NCBI RefSeq assembly: GCF_001311785.1
Contig: NZ_BBBX01000001.1
Span: 1 to 64,000, forward strand
Length of the DNA: 64,000 bases
DNA from: Lacticaseibacillus saniviri JCM 17471 = DSM 24301
GTDB taxonomy: Bacteria > Bacillota > Bacilli > Lactobacillales > Lactobacillaceae
Direction of reading: 5' to 3'
Under the pieces are notes generated by a model. The model had not been told where the DNA came from and searched no databases. It saw only the letters and a list, made by a program, of their open reading frames with translations. Below, one piece after another: positions 36,064-45,720 of the stretch; position 1 is the first letter of the stretch, and each line of letters begins with the position of its first letter. Position numbers and translations under genes: made by a program.

Positions 36064-37325
36064 TTAAACGAATGGCCGTGCCACACCAGTGACCCAGCTG
36101 CGTTGTGAATTCTTGATCGGTTGGACCATGACACGAGGTGGCCATGATTCAATCACTTGGTTGTTGCCGAGGTAGATGGCAACGTGCCAGACACGACCAT
36201 CATAAGGACTGGTATAGAAAATCAAGTCCCCACGTTGGCGATCCGCGTAACTCACGTGCTTGAATTTGTTTGAAGCAGCGAGAAGACGTGAATTCCATTC
36301 ATTGCCTGGTTGTGCGTGTTGAATGGAAGAAACGGGAAGTGGATTGATGCCTGCCGCATATAATGCCTGTGTGACAAGACCAGAACAGTCATTCCCGTAC
36401 TGAGTGGATGTCGATGCGCCCACGATGTAAGGCTTGCCCAGATAGCTATAAGCCGCTTTAATCATCGCTTCAATATGGGCGGAACGGTCGGCGTACCATG
36501 GTGTCTGCAGTGGATAAATCCAGCTATCGATGCTCGTCCACGAGCTAGCTGCAAAGCCCATCTTCACCCAGGTTGCTTGATTCACGATTCCGGTTGCTGG
36601 CAGACCGTGGTTGCGTTGGAAATTCGCAACCGCATTTTGCGCTGAAGCAGACATGTTGGCATAGCTACTATTGAGGCCCAATGCACGCAGGGTCAACCAG
36701 GTTTTAATCCCTTCAGAGCCGCGCACCAGATTGTAACCAACTTGGCCAGTAGGTTTGATCTGCTTGTAGTTGACTTGATAGAACTGACTTGGATTTTGGT
36801 AAGGAACAACTTCCTTGGCCCAACTATCCTTGACCCATTGGTTAGCGCTGACCTTGAACCACATGTGCTTACCGGCAACAGCGCGATCACTGAACTGCCA
36901 ATAAGAAGCATTCTTCAAACTCTTGCCTGTCGCCTTACCATTTGGTGTGCTGTAGATTGGTGCAGTACCGCTGATTCGAACCACATTGCGCTTGATGCTT
37001 TGATCAACGCTGCGATCTTTAGCAACGGGGGACAAGGCGATATAGCGCCCGTCCATCCATTGGTTCGTGCCCAGCTTGTACCAGTAGTGGTCGCCTTCAC
37101 GAACGGCAGCCGAAATCTTCCATGCGGAACCGTTTGGTAACTTACGACCTGTTGTGCCGTGTGGTGCAGTTGGACTCTTCCATAATTCAATGCCGTAATT
37201 AGGGACATAACTCACCCAACCGGTGCTGGTAAACGCTTGTTCTGTTGCCGCATGCGTCGTTTGACCAGCCAATGCGAGACCCAAACCAGCACTGATACCC
37301 AGTAATGCTGTTAACCATTTTTCAT
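36064..37325 (-). CDS. secreted NlpC/P60 peptidoglycan hydrolase with SH3-like repeats (frameshifted at start)
   Basis: Predicted D,L-endopeptidase of 420 residues. The signal peptide (MKKWLTALLGISAGLGLALA to THA) appears only after restoring one A at the T5 run 37318-37322; otherwise the gene seems to lack a start. Next come two SH3-like wall-binding repeats (YVPNYGIELWKSP...YKLGTNQWMDGRYI and a second, less conserved one), a PG_binding_1 domain (AVANFQRNHGLPATG), then NlpC/P60 with catalytic Cys about 314 (GNDCSGL) and His about 381 (WHVAIYLG). AAGGAGTG precedes the corrected ATG. It lies 19 bases after the C39 gene and shares its repeats. Confidence 0.88.
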
Positions 37326-37344
37326 TTGTCTCACTCCTTAAACT

Positions 37345-38417
37345 CTAATATGAAATCGCGCGACGCGCCTGCGTGTTCCAATTATTCAAAAATTGACCCT
37401 TTGTCATCGAGGTCTTATAACCCGTCCAGCAATCATTGTAATAGATGTTGTTTGCATCATAGCCCGATACTGTTAACGCATGATATGGGAAGCCATGTAA
37501 GGTATTCCATGTCACAACGGGGTGGCCTTGATCCAGTTGATAGTACAGCGCGTCCAATCCCAAACCGGTCAGATTCTTGGCGTTACCCGTATATTTGGTC
37601 ACCAAGTTCATCAGTGCTGGTGGAAAATGGTAATGCCGTAACCTGCGGGATTACCGATATATCCCAAGTTGGGATTAGAAGGGTGACGTGGCATTTCAGC
37701 AGCCAGCGTCATCTTTGAGACGGGATTCCCCGCGTAGTTGACCATCATGGTGACCGCAGTGATTTCACAACCGTTTGGTAATTCAGGACGTTGCTTGATC
37801 ATCGAAACGTTCAAGCGAACATTGCCGCGATACTTGAGGCCGCTGACCACAATGTGTTGCCCATCAATCCATTGATCGCCACCTAAGTGATACCAGGTCT
37901 TGCCGTTGACGGTCTGAGAGCCGGAAACTTTCCAACTCGTCCCTGTTTTCAACGTCTTGCCAGTTACCCCAGAGGTACTTGAGGGCCCCTTGAAAACAGC
38001 AATGCCGTAGCCAGCGACATATGTAATTGTCGCCACCCCATTAGTGGGTGTGGTCGGTAAGCTCGCCTTATCTTTCAGATATTGGCCGCTAACCCACTGT
38101 GAAGCGCCGACATTGTAATAACGCTGACCAGCCACATCACTGTAGCCATACACTTGCCAAGTGGTACCATGTGCTAGCTTTTTGCCCGTCCATGTTGCGT
38201 TTGGGCCAGGGCTTTGCATGAGATTCACGCCATAACCCGGCACGTATACAATCTGGCCGACAAATCGCTGCGGTGTCATCGCGGGTGCGGCTTGTTGCGT
38301 CACCGGAGCACTCGCTGCTTGCGCAGGGGTTGCGGGGTGACTGGTTGTGACACCGATGCCCGCCGCAATGAGCGCAGCGGTAATCACTAGATGTTGCCAT
38401 TTGGTTCTCTTAACCAA
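37345..38417 (-). CDS. secreted C39-like cysteine peptidase with SH3-like repeats (frameshifted)
   Basis: 357 residues corrected. A signal peptide (MVKRTKWQHLVITAALIAAG to PAQAA) is followed by two SH3-like repeats (YVPGYGVNLMQSPG...YNVGASQWVSGQYL and YVAGYGIAVFKGPS...YHLGGDQWIDGQHI). The C-terminal domain is of the YvpB/C39 type: catalytic Cys217 in PELPNGCEITAVTMMVNYAG, histidine in FPYHALTVSGYD, then YYNDCW. A base is missing at the A4 run (plus strand) 37624-37627. The TTG start has GGAGG 8 bases upstream. It probably trims wall-bound or secreted peptides; no bacteriocin transporter is nearby. Confidence 0.85.
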
Positions 38418-38750
38418 TCAATACACCTCCATTTATACAAATTAGTATACACTAATATCAATTGATGCCACAGAAGAATCATCTTCGGTTGACCAAATAT
38501 AATCAAAATGACATGATAACGCCTGGTCGCCGCGTGCTAAAGCCGTTAGACAAACGAAAACGACTCAAAAAACCTGTGACTCGCATCAATATTCAATAAA
38601 TCATACCGCTTTAACGCGACAATAATTGTCATCTAGAATAATTTTATTATTCTGATGGTTTTTCATGGGAAGACCATAAAGCTGGGCTTTAAAAAGCACT
38701 GCTAGTATGCGATAATAATGGCAAGTTTGATATTTGAGAGGATGAATCAC
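38418..38750. other. 333-base intergenic region
   Basis: No gene was found. It holds the upstream region of the C39 gene on one side and a possible tautomerase promoter on the other: TTTAAA (38688-38693), 17 bases, GATAAT (38711-38716). A perfect AT-only-core palindrome AGAATAAT-TTT-ATTATTCT lies at 38635-38653. The remainder is AT-rich and without clear structure. Confidence 0.5.
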
Positions 38751-38936
38751 ATGCCATTAGTACATATCGATTTGATTGAAGGTCGCAGTCAAGATCAATT
38801 ACGCGCCATGGTCAAGGATGTTACCGAAGCAATTGTCAAAAACACAGGGGCACCCGCTGAACACGTTCATGTCGTGCTCAACGAAATGGCCAAAGAACAT
38901 TACGCTGTCGGCGGTATTTTGAAGGCCGACGAATAA
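38751..38936 (+). CDS. 4-oxalocrotonate tautomerase family protein
   Basis: 61-residue tautomerase-superfamily protein with the catalytic N-terminal proline ([17 protein letters not shown]) and the usual ALR-equivalent [20 protein letters not shown]. Such proteins form hexamers and use Pro1 as a base. In lactobacilli lacking aromatic degradation the substrate is not known. AGAGGATGA precedes the ATG. The MIP18-type gene follows 16 bases later. Confidence 0.9.
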   Translation: MPLVHIDLIEGRSQDQLRAMVKDVTEAIVKNTGAPAEHVHVVLNEMAKEHYAVGGILKADE

Positions 38937-38952
38937 GAAAGCTGGGAATGAC

Positions 38953-39279
38953 ATGGCAACAGATACAGCATACTTTGATTCGATGAAGACTAAGATTGTT
39001 GAAGCCCTCCAAACCGTCATTGATCCGGAGTTGGGCATCGATATTATCAATCTTGGGTTGGTCTATGGTGTGGATCTGGATGAAGATGGCACCTGTACCG
39101 TTGAAATGACATTGACGACGATGGGGTGCCCGTTATCCGACATTCTGGACAATGATATCCGCCAAGCCTTAATGGCTGTGGATGGCATCAATCAAGTGGA
39201 ACTGCATCTGGTGTGGTACCCAGCGTGGGGCCCAGAGCGCATGAGTCGCTATGCCAAAATGACCTTAGGCATTCACTAG
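38953..39279 (+). CDS. MIP18/DUF59 family metal-sulfur cluster assembly protein
   Basis: 108-residue DUF59 protein (PaaD/SufT-like) linked to iron-sulfur cluster assembly. It shows the family's DPELGIDIINLGLVYGV, TLTTMGCPLSDIL with the single conserved cysteine, and VWYPAWGPERMSRYAKMTLG. It lies downstream of the tautomerase and before a terminator; no suf genes are in the window. The molecular role in Firmicutes is inferred from the family. Confidence 0.9.
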   Translation: MATDTAYFDSMKTKIVEALQTVIDPELGIDIINLGLVYGVDLDEDGTCTVEMTLTTMGCPLSDILDNDIRQALMAVDGINQVELHLVWYPAWGPERMSRYAKMTLGIH

Positions 39280-39287
39280 TTTTGCCG

Positions 39288-39317
39288 ATCACCCTTGAGG
39301 CTTAAGGGTGATTTTTC
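39288..39317 (+). terminator. terminator after MIP18-type gene
   Basis: ATCACCCTT (39288-39296) pairs perfectly with AAGGGTGAT (39304-39312), followed by T5. Confidence 0.85.
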
Positions 39318-39330
39318 TGTTTGGAGATGA

Positions 39331-40061
39331 ATGATGGACTATTGGAAAACGCTGGTCCCGCTCGCGCAAAAATACGCGGGATGGGAATCGGTGACTGAAC
39401 AACTCGCGGCCATGACTGCTGTCAAAACGGCCCTAGCGCACAATCAATTGCCAAAAAAGGCTTGCCCCGACTGGGATTGTCGAGTGATACGTTAATGATG
39501 GCGAGTGACTTGCGTGAAGCCAAGCAACTGGATCACTTATTGCGCCAGTTTCGTTTCTTCATTGCCTATCACTATGGCATGTGGGCTTTCGTGCATCAGC
39601 AGCTGTTTGCGACCTGGCAGGATCAATTTGGTCCGCTGCGTTACCTTGAAGTCGCGGCGGGGAATGGCTATATCAGCGCGGGGCTACAACAAGCGGGTAA
39701 CCGCGTGATTGCAACCGACGCCCATACCTGGTTAAATGAAAACCAAACAGGGCATCATCCAATGCTGCCCGTCCAATCCCTTGGAGCGAGCGCAGCCTTA
39801 CTGCGATACGGTCATCAAGTAGATGCCGTGGTCATGGCGTGGAGTCCTGACAAAGACCCTAATGATATGCATTTTCTGCGCTTATTGCGGCGCGAGTATC
39901 CGCATTTACTGTTCTTTGTGATTGGCGAGCGCTTCGGTGCGACCAATAGCCGCTTATTCTGGCAATCAGCCCAGTTTGTCGCGGATCGCCGATTACTACC
40001 ACTGAATCGCGATTTCAAACGGTTTGACGCCGTTAACGAACGCATTTATTTGCTGGCCTAG
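39331..40061 (+). CDS. putative SAM-dependent methyltransferase (frameshifted)
   Basis: 243 residues corrected; no firm family. A Rossmann-like glycine motif LEVAAGNGYISAGLQQAGNR and the following acidic residue in VIATDAH suggest SAM binding; a later VDAVVMAWSP block is in the expected place for a catalytic strand. The N-terminus is helical (MMDYWKTLVPLAQKYAGWES). One A is missing at the A6 run 39453-39458. TTGGAG lies just upstream; ATG 39331 or 39334 could be used. It is followed 10 bases later by the FtsX-like gene, with which it may be co-transcribed. Confidence 0.65.
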
Positions 40062-40071
40062 GGGGAATACT

Positions 40072-41039
40072 GTGAAACGTTTCTTATTGATTGATTTACT
40101 CATCATCCTACTGGCTGTCTTGGCTGGCCTCGTTTGGTCGAGTCATGATCAAAACGAATACGCTGAACAACTCGATCATTTAGGGTTGCCAGAGAATGCA
40201 CTGGTATTTAAGAGTAGCCAAAATCTTGCCGTCAGCGATGTGCTGGCAAAATTTAAAGCAGCCAAGTTTAATCACTATCAACTTCAGTTCCAGACCACGG
40301 GCCACGTGAGTTACATCAGTGAAAAGGGCATCGATGCAACCCTACCGATTGACTCTGGGCAATGGTTTTCACAAGCCGATTTTGAGTCACAATTGCCGAT
40401 TGTGGTCGTCGGTAAGAACCAGTACGACAAGCTCTACATGGGCGGCAATCAGCGCTATTATGTCGCCGATAACCAATATTTACCGGTAATCGGGAGCGTG
40501 GGCGTACGGCACACCAGCGCGTTGAATGACCATATTTTTATCAGTGCGACACCTTCCAAGGCATTCAATGCACTGCGGCTCAATCAGGTGACAGTCATGG
40601 CCAGTGGCGCAACACTCAATCGCCATGTGAAACAACTTGAGAATTTGTTTCATGCGAAGAGTAGGCGCCTGAAATACGGCACTGCAAACAAACAATCATG
40701 GTGGTGGCGAAACGGTTCAACGCTAGCTTTTCTTGCTCTGATTGCAGTTGGGATGAGTATTCTTGCGTGGCTCATGCCTATCATCAAGTTGAATCAGGTC
40801 AAAGTCACCTTAACGTCACCACTGAAACGGCAATTCCGCACTGGCTTGTTGTTCCAACTGGGCCGACATGCGGCGGTTGCGCTGGTGATCGGCGGCTTAA
40901 TCGCCATCACGCAATTTTATCTCACCGGTTATTGGCATCTGATTATCAGCTTAATTATTCTATTCATTGTTTTGTTGGGGTGAGCATCATCAGCCTCAAC
41001 CGCCAACTAAGAAAGGGAGTCACCAGTGAATCTGCCTGA
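40072..41039 (+). CDS. FtsX-like membrane protein, orphan (frameshift near end)
   Basis: 322 residues corrected. One N-terminal membrane helix (FLLIDLLIILLAVLAGLVW), an extracellular region of about 200 residues, then three helices (STLAFLALIAVGMSILAWLM, HAAVALVIGGLIAITQFYL, HLIISLIILFIVLLG). This 1+3 layout is that of FtsX/MacB permeases, but no ABC ATPase is adjacent. GTG start follows GGGGGAA. Adding a G at 40977-40980 extends the end into VSIISLNRQLRKGVTSESA and overlaps rsmF; without it the protein stops at 40983. Family call is from topology only. Confidence 0.55.
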
Positions 41040-42361
41040 AGGTTTTATCACTAAGTATCAACAATTGCTCGGCGATCAGGCCGATGCATTCCTTGCTAGT
41101 TTCGATCAGCCGGTTGTCAACGGGTTTCGGGTGAACCCCTTGTGGCCCGATGCCAAAATTGATTTGCCCACGGATCAACCCATTGATTACAGTGAGTGGG
41201 GGTATCTGGGCAAGGTCGACGGCAATGCCATCGATCACGTCGCCGGTTATGTGTACAGTCAAGAACCTAGCGCACAATTTGTCGGCACTGTTGCCGCACC
41301 GCACGCCAACGAATGGGTACTCGATCTGTGTGCGGCGCCTGGTGGTAAGACAACCCACTTAGCCAGTTATTTGGGCGATAGTGGTTTACTGGTTTCCAAT
41401 GAAATCAATGCGGGACGGGCCAAGATTTTGGCCAGCAACGTGGAACGATTCGGCTTGACCAACACCATTGTCACCAATAACGATCCCGCAACATTGGCTG
41501 CTGCTTGGCCAGAAACATTTGATCGCATCTTAGTGGATGCACCATGTTCGGGTGAAGGGATGTTCCGCAAAGACCCAGAAGCAATTCGCTATTGGACCCC
41601 TGATTACCCTGCAACCTGTGCCGCGCGCCAACGCGAGATTCTAACAGAAGCCGTCAAAAATGTTGAAACCAGGTGGCACCTTGGTGTACTCCACCTGCAC
41701 ATTCAGTCCTGAAGAAGATGAACAAATCATCGCTTGGGTGAAAGAGACTTATGGCTTTGCGATCGAACCGATTGCTAAGACAGATGGCATGGTCGATGGT
41801 CATCCCGAATGGGCCAATGATGACCCTGAGCTGACAAATACGGCGCGCCTGTTCCCACACCTGTTAGTGGGTGAGGGGCATTTCGTTGCAAAATTGGTCA
41901 AACCGGGCGAGTTAACAGAAGATCATCCTGTTGTGCCAGTCAAGGCCACCATGACTAAACCGCAGAGCACTGACTTCCAGACATTTGTGACCACCAGTTT
42001 GAATCAATCGTTTGCGGGCCAATTCATGGTGCGTAAGGAGCAATTATTTGTTTTGCCTAGCCAGGTACCTGACTTAATGCACGTTCGGTTGGTTCGGCCG
42101 GGCATCCATCTCGGAATGTTCAAGAAGAATCGCTTTGAACCAAGCCATACCTTGGCAACGCTGACCGTGCCACACTTGTTCAAACAGGAATTTGATGTCG
42201 ATGATGCTGAATATCAACGCTATCGTCACGGTGAGACATTGGTTCGCGAGCTGCCAGGTAAACAATTTGTTCGCCTCACTAAAGAACACAAAGGCTTTGC
42301 GATTGGTCATTTGGTCAACGATACCATCAAGAATTTGTATCCAAAGGGATTACGGGTCTAA
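41026..42361 (+). CDS. 16S rRNA m5C methyltransferase, RsmF/YebU type (frameshifted)
   Basis: NOL1/NOP2/Sun family RNA methyltransferase, 444 residues corrected. N-terminal MNLPEGFITKYQQLLGDQAD; SAM site VLDLCAAPGGKTTHLAS; catalytic cysteines in DAPCSGEGMFRKDPEA and YSTCTFSPEEDEQ; then a C-terminal PUA-like RNA-binding region (GKQFVRLTKEHKGFAIGHLV). One extra A in the A5 run 41656-41660; removing it gives AVKMLKPGGTLVY. The GTG start follows AAGGGAG. Which 16S cytosine is modified cannot be told here. Confidence 0.9.
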
Positions 42362-42457
42362 AAACAAAAAAAGTTGTGACAAAAGAGGCTTTGAGAATGA
42401 GGATTAACAGGGATTGATGCTAAAGCCTGAATTTAGGCTTTGAATCAATCCATTAAC

Positions 42458-42564
42458 GTGTTTGAACTCGCAACAACTTGCGCCCAGCTTGGTTCGTTAT
42501 TGGCATAAACGCCAATTACCCGACCCTATGCTGGTGCTCAGTTGCTAAGCGCGAGTTCGCACAC
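42458..42564. repeat. 107-base palindromic element inside repeat copy 2
   Basis: Imperfect palindrome. Ends GTGTTTGAACTCGC and GCGAGTTCGCACAC pair except at two positions; the centre is a TTGGC-ATAAAC-GCCAA hairpin (42500-42515). It has no coding capacity and looks like a REP- or MITE-type insertion. Confidence 0.7.
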
Positions 42565-42627
42565 TTCTCCGTTAACCGGAATTCTCAATCTTTTGGAACA
42601 CGATTAATCTATTTTGTTCGGAAATTG

Positions 42628-42672
42628 AAACAGAGGGTTTGACAAAACGTCGTTTTGTCAAACCCTCTGTTT
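42628..42672. terminator. bidirectional terminator of repeat copy 2
   Basis: Perfect 21-bp stem, 42628-42648 with 42652-42672. Its core differs from copy 1 (GAGGGTTTGAC against GGGGGGAAGTGAC) but both arms changed together. Confidence 0.85.
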
Positions 42673-42673
42673 G

Positions 42674-43701
42674 TTATTGAAGTTCTAAATGGCGCTGTTT
42701 GGCATAATTGACCAGTGCCTGATCGTAGACAACCGGCACTTGCCGCAAGCTTGCGAGATCGCGGGCGCCAACAAGCGTCATCAGCTGCGCGAGTCGTGTT
42801 TGGAAGGCGCGCATTAATTCGAGTGTCTGCGGTTCTCCAGCTTGAATCAGACTGTGCAGGACCATGCCGCTGATCCCGACAGCGCGGGCACCCAATCGCA
42901 GTGCCGTCAAGATGTCCAATGGATTGCGAACACCACCCGTGGCTAACACTGTCATGTCGCTGGTGCTGGCCTCGAGCAAGGATTCTGTCGTCGTCTGACC
43001 CCAGTTCTTCAGATAGCTCATATCGCGTGCCTCTCGGCGATAATTCTCAATCGTGGCAAAATTTGTGCCTCCGCGCCCGGCAATATCAACGTATTGCACA
43101 CCGATTTGCTTCAGTTGTGCGAGTGTCTCTTGACTCATCCCAAAACCGACTTCTTTGACAAGAATCGGAACCGGACTTTTAGCAACGATTTCCGCCAGAT
43201 CATCCAACCAATGAAAATCCCGGTCTCCTTCAGGCATCACTAATTCCTGGGCGACATTGAGGTGTATTTCTAAAGCATTGGCATCAATCATCGCAATGGC
43301 ATCCTTGGCATCAGCCATGTTTTGCCAGCCCCGAGATTACCTAGGATAAACCCGTCCGGATTGTTGTGGCGCATGACCTGAAAGGTTTCGGCAAGACTGT
43401 GATCGGCAAGGGCAACGGATTGTGACCCCGTTGCGATGGCCAAACCCGTCGCCGCTGCAATTCGACCCAATTGGGCATTGCGCTCGCCGGTTTGTTTGGA
43501 CCCACCTGTCATCGCATTGATATAGAAGGGCCACTGCCAATCAAAGAGCTCTGGCGTCAAGGTAACTTCAGAGACGGCCATCTCGGGAAGCGCGGTGTGG
43601 ATGAAGCGAACTTGGTCGAATCCTGCATGACTTTCTTGATCAAACGCCTTTTCAGCTAAAAAGACATGTTCATCTTTACGATGTGATTGTTGTGATTGCA
43701 T
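42674..43701 (-). CDS. fni: type 2 isopentenyl diphosphate isomerase (frameshifted)
   Basis: FMN- and NADPH-dependent enzyme interconverting IPP and DMAPP; 342 residues corrected. Marks are [12 protein letters not shown] at the start, [30 protein letters not shown], the catalytic-region [45 protein letters not shown] and the FMN-phosphate loop [11 protein letters not shown]. One base is missing at the T4 run 43320-43323 (restored [12 protein letters not shown]). Last gene of mvk-mvaD-fni; it starts 2 bases after the mvaD stop. Confidence 0.93.
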
Positions 43702-43703
43702 GT

Positions 43704-44665
43704 TTATTCCTCACTTAAGATCTGCGCAGCCGGGCCGGGATGCGCGACCGTCAATCGCCCGGCAAATTCCGGTTCCAGTGCCTTGAGAATGGTATCGACA
43801 TGCGGCTGCGTGGTCAAAATTTTGACGTTAGGGCCCGCATCCATTGTCGCATAGGCTGGAATACCCTGGTCACGCAATGTTTGGACCATGTGCCACGCGG
43901 TTAACGTTTCGGGTTCAAAGTAACTGAAAGGGGGATTGCCCGCCATAATCGCCGCGTGCATCTGGAAACTACTCTGTTCGGTGAGGCGGCCAATGGTGGC
44001 CAAATCATCGGTCGCCAGCGCGTGCAGCATCGGTTCAATGGCGGCCTGATTCTGTTCGACAAAGGCAGGATAGAACGGGCTGGTTGCCACGGTTTGCGCC
44101 ATTCCTTGTCGCGATGTCTGCGACTTCTTCTTGCCACTGACCATGACCACAACCATCGCCAAGGGCAGGGTGGGTTGCTCACGAATGGGTTCAGCAAAAC
44201 TGCTCTGGTCATCCGTACCACGATGCCAAATTACAAAGCCACCATCGACTGAACGTGAGGCTGAACCGGAGCCGCGCCGCGCTAGGCGTGATAATTGGGT
44301 GTGCGACAGCTTTAGTCCTGCCGCCGCACTCGCTGCCATCGTTAAGGCCGCAAACGCTGAGGCCGAGCTGGCCAAACCGGCAGTCTCTGGGACGTGATTG
44401 GTCGACGTAACCCGTGCAAAGCGCGATTCATGGGCCTGCTGACGCACCAGTCGAGCACGGTGGCCACTTTGGTGACATCGCGTTTGGTGCCGTCCAAATA
44501 CAATTCATCCGCTGTTAAAGCCGCATCAAAAACGACCTGGGTATCCGTATAGAATTCATCCAGTGTCATCGAGATGCTGCTGGTATAGGGGAGAATCAGT
44601 TGGGAATCGCGTTTTCCCCAATATTTGATGAGCGCGATGTTTGTATGTGCGCGTGCGGTTGTCAT
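43704..44665 (-). CDS. mvaD: diphosphomevalonate decarboxylase (frameshifted)
   Basis: GHMP-family enzyme that makes IPP from mevalonate diphosphate; 320 residues corrected. N-terminal [17 protein letters not shown] and [18 protein letters not shown] are diagnostic. The phosphate loop reads [17 protein letters not shown], where most relatives have P-T-A-A-G. Further: [18 protein letters not shown] and [14 protein letters not shown]. One base is missing at about 44450 (restored [12 protein letters not shown]). Start overlaps the mvk stop as TAATG. Confidence 0.93.
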
Positions 44666-45598
44666 TAATTCATGTCCTCCTTGAACCAGTGCTGCCAGGT
44701 TTGGCGAGCCCCGATTTGTTGTAGTGCTTCATCGACGCGTTGACCACTTGCTTGATCGTTGACAAGGGCAATCATGCACCCACCCAGGCCGGACCCGGTC
44801 AGTTTACTGCCCAAAGCCCCCGCTTGATTGGCTGTCTGCACAAATTGATCGAGCTTCTCCGAACTGACACCGAGTCTTGCCAGTTGCAGGTGTGTTTGCG
44901 TCATCAATTGACCCAATTGATTGAGATCATCTTGGGCCAGACAGACCGCCGCTTGGCGAACTTGATTGCCGATCGCTGGAATCAGTGCAGCGAGATCGGC
45001 GTCTGCTTGAATGCGCTGTGCCACCTCGGCGACGGCCACACCTGTTTGGCCACTCACGCCGTGTCTGCGATAATCAAGCCACCATTGTTGGCATGTGCAT
45101 GGGCCGTGGTAATTGCCCCTTCACAAACCAGAGTGGAGAGTTAGCACCCGTTGTAGCCGCATCTAGACCACTGGGATTACCGTGAATCACATTCTCGGAC
45201 ACGCTGGCCCAGTTGAGCAGGGTGGTCTGACTCAGTTCGGCACCAAACGCCGCATAGACCGCACGTATGACGGCAATGGCGGTTGCGGCGCTCGATCCCA
45301 TACCGCGCTCAGGTGGTAATTCACTTTCGATAGTGAGTTTGAAGCCTTGCGCTTTGGCATCAAAATAAGTCAGGAGTTGGCGCAACAAGAGGGCAATCCC
45401 GGCGAAGGGACTGTCGCTTGCTGACGCTAAACTCCCGCTATAAAAACTCGATTGAATTTCTTGCTGCGCATTAGGCACGATAGTTGCTTGGAGCTTGATA
45501 CTACTGATAGGGAGGACGATAGCAGGCTGATGATAGACCACCGCGTGCTCACCCATCAAAATGATTTTGGCATGACTGTGCCCAATTCCGTTTTGCAT
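44665..45598 (-). CDS. mvk: mevalonate kinase (two frameshifts)
   Basis: First kinase of the lower mevalonate pathway; 311 residues corrected. GHMP features: SHAKIILMGEHAVVYHQPAI, PPERGMGSSAATAIAVIRAV and the C-terminal KLTGSGLGGCMIAL. Two G's are missing, in the C4 run 45116-45119 (restored VKGAITTAHAHANNGGL) and at 45059-45060 (restored ADTGVSGQTGVAV). It heads the operon and is divergent from rexB. Feedback regulation cannot be judged from sequence. Confidence 0.93.
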
Positions 45599-45720
45599 AA
45601 TGTCACCTTATCGCCTTTATTAACGTTGAATTTCTTCCTTCTATCATAGCGCACCGGCCCCGATTCGACTAGCAAATATGCTAAACTGAATACAGCTAAT
45701 CAGGCGAAAGGAGAGTTACC

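Larger units (their letters stand above)
42375..42672. repeat. intergenic hairpin repeat, copy 2, with insertion
   Basis: Same order as copy 1 at 2929: TGTGAC-AAAAGA, TTTGAGAATGAGGATTAAC, GGATTGATG..TAAAGCC..GGCTTTGAATCAAT, then GTTAACCGGAATTCTCA, the spacer GATTAATCTATTTTGTTCGG and a terminator stem. About 115 bases absent from copy 1 are inserted before GTTAACCGG. It fills the gap between convergent rsmF-type and fni genes. Confidence 0.85.

Noticed and set aside
36064-37284. NlpC/P60 protein without a signal peptide
   Set aside because: Restoring one A next to the start yields a standard signal peptide preceded by AAGGAG.
40072-41039. Complete ABC transporter
   Set aside because: No ATPase gene with Walker motifs is adjacent on either side; only a permease-like layout is present.
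42375-42672. Insertion-sequence remnant
   Set aside because: No transposase fragment or clear target duplication is visible; the elements are structured and non-coding.
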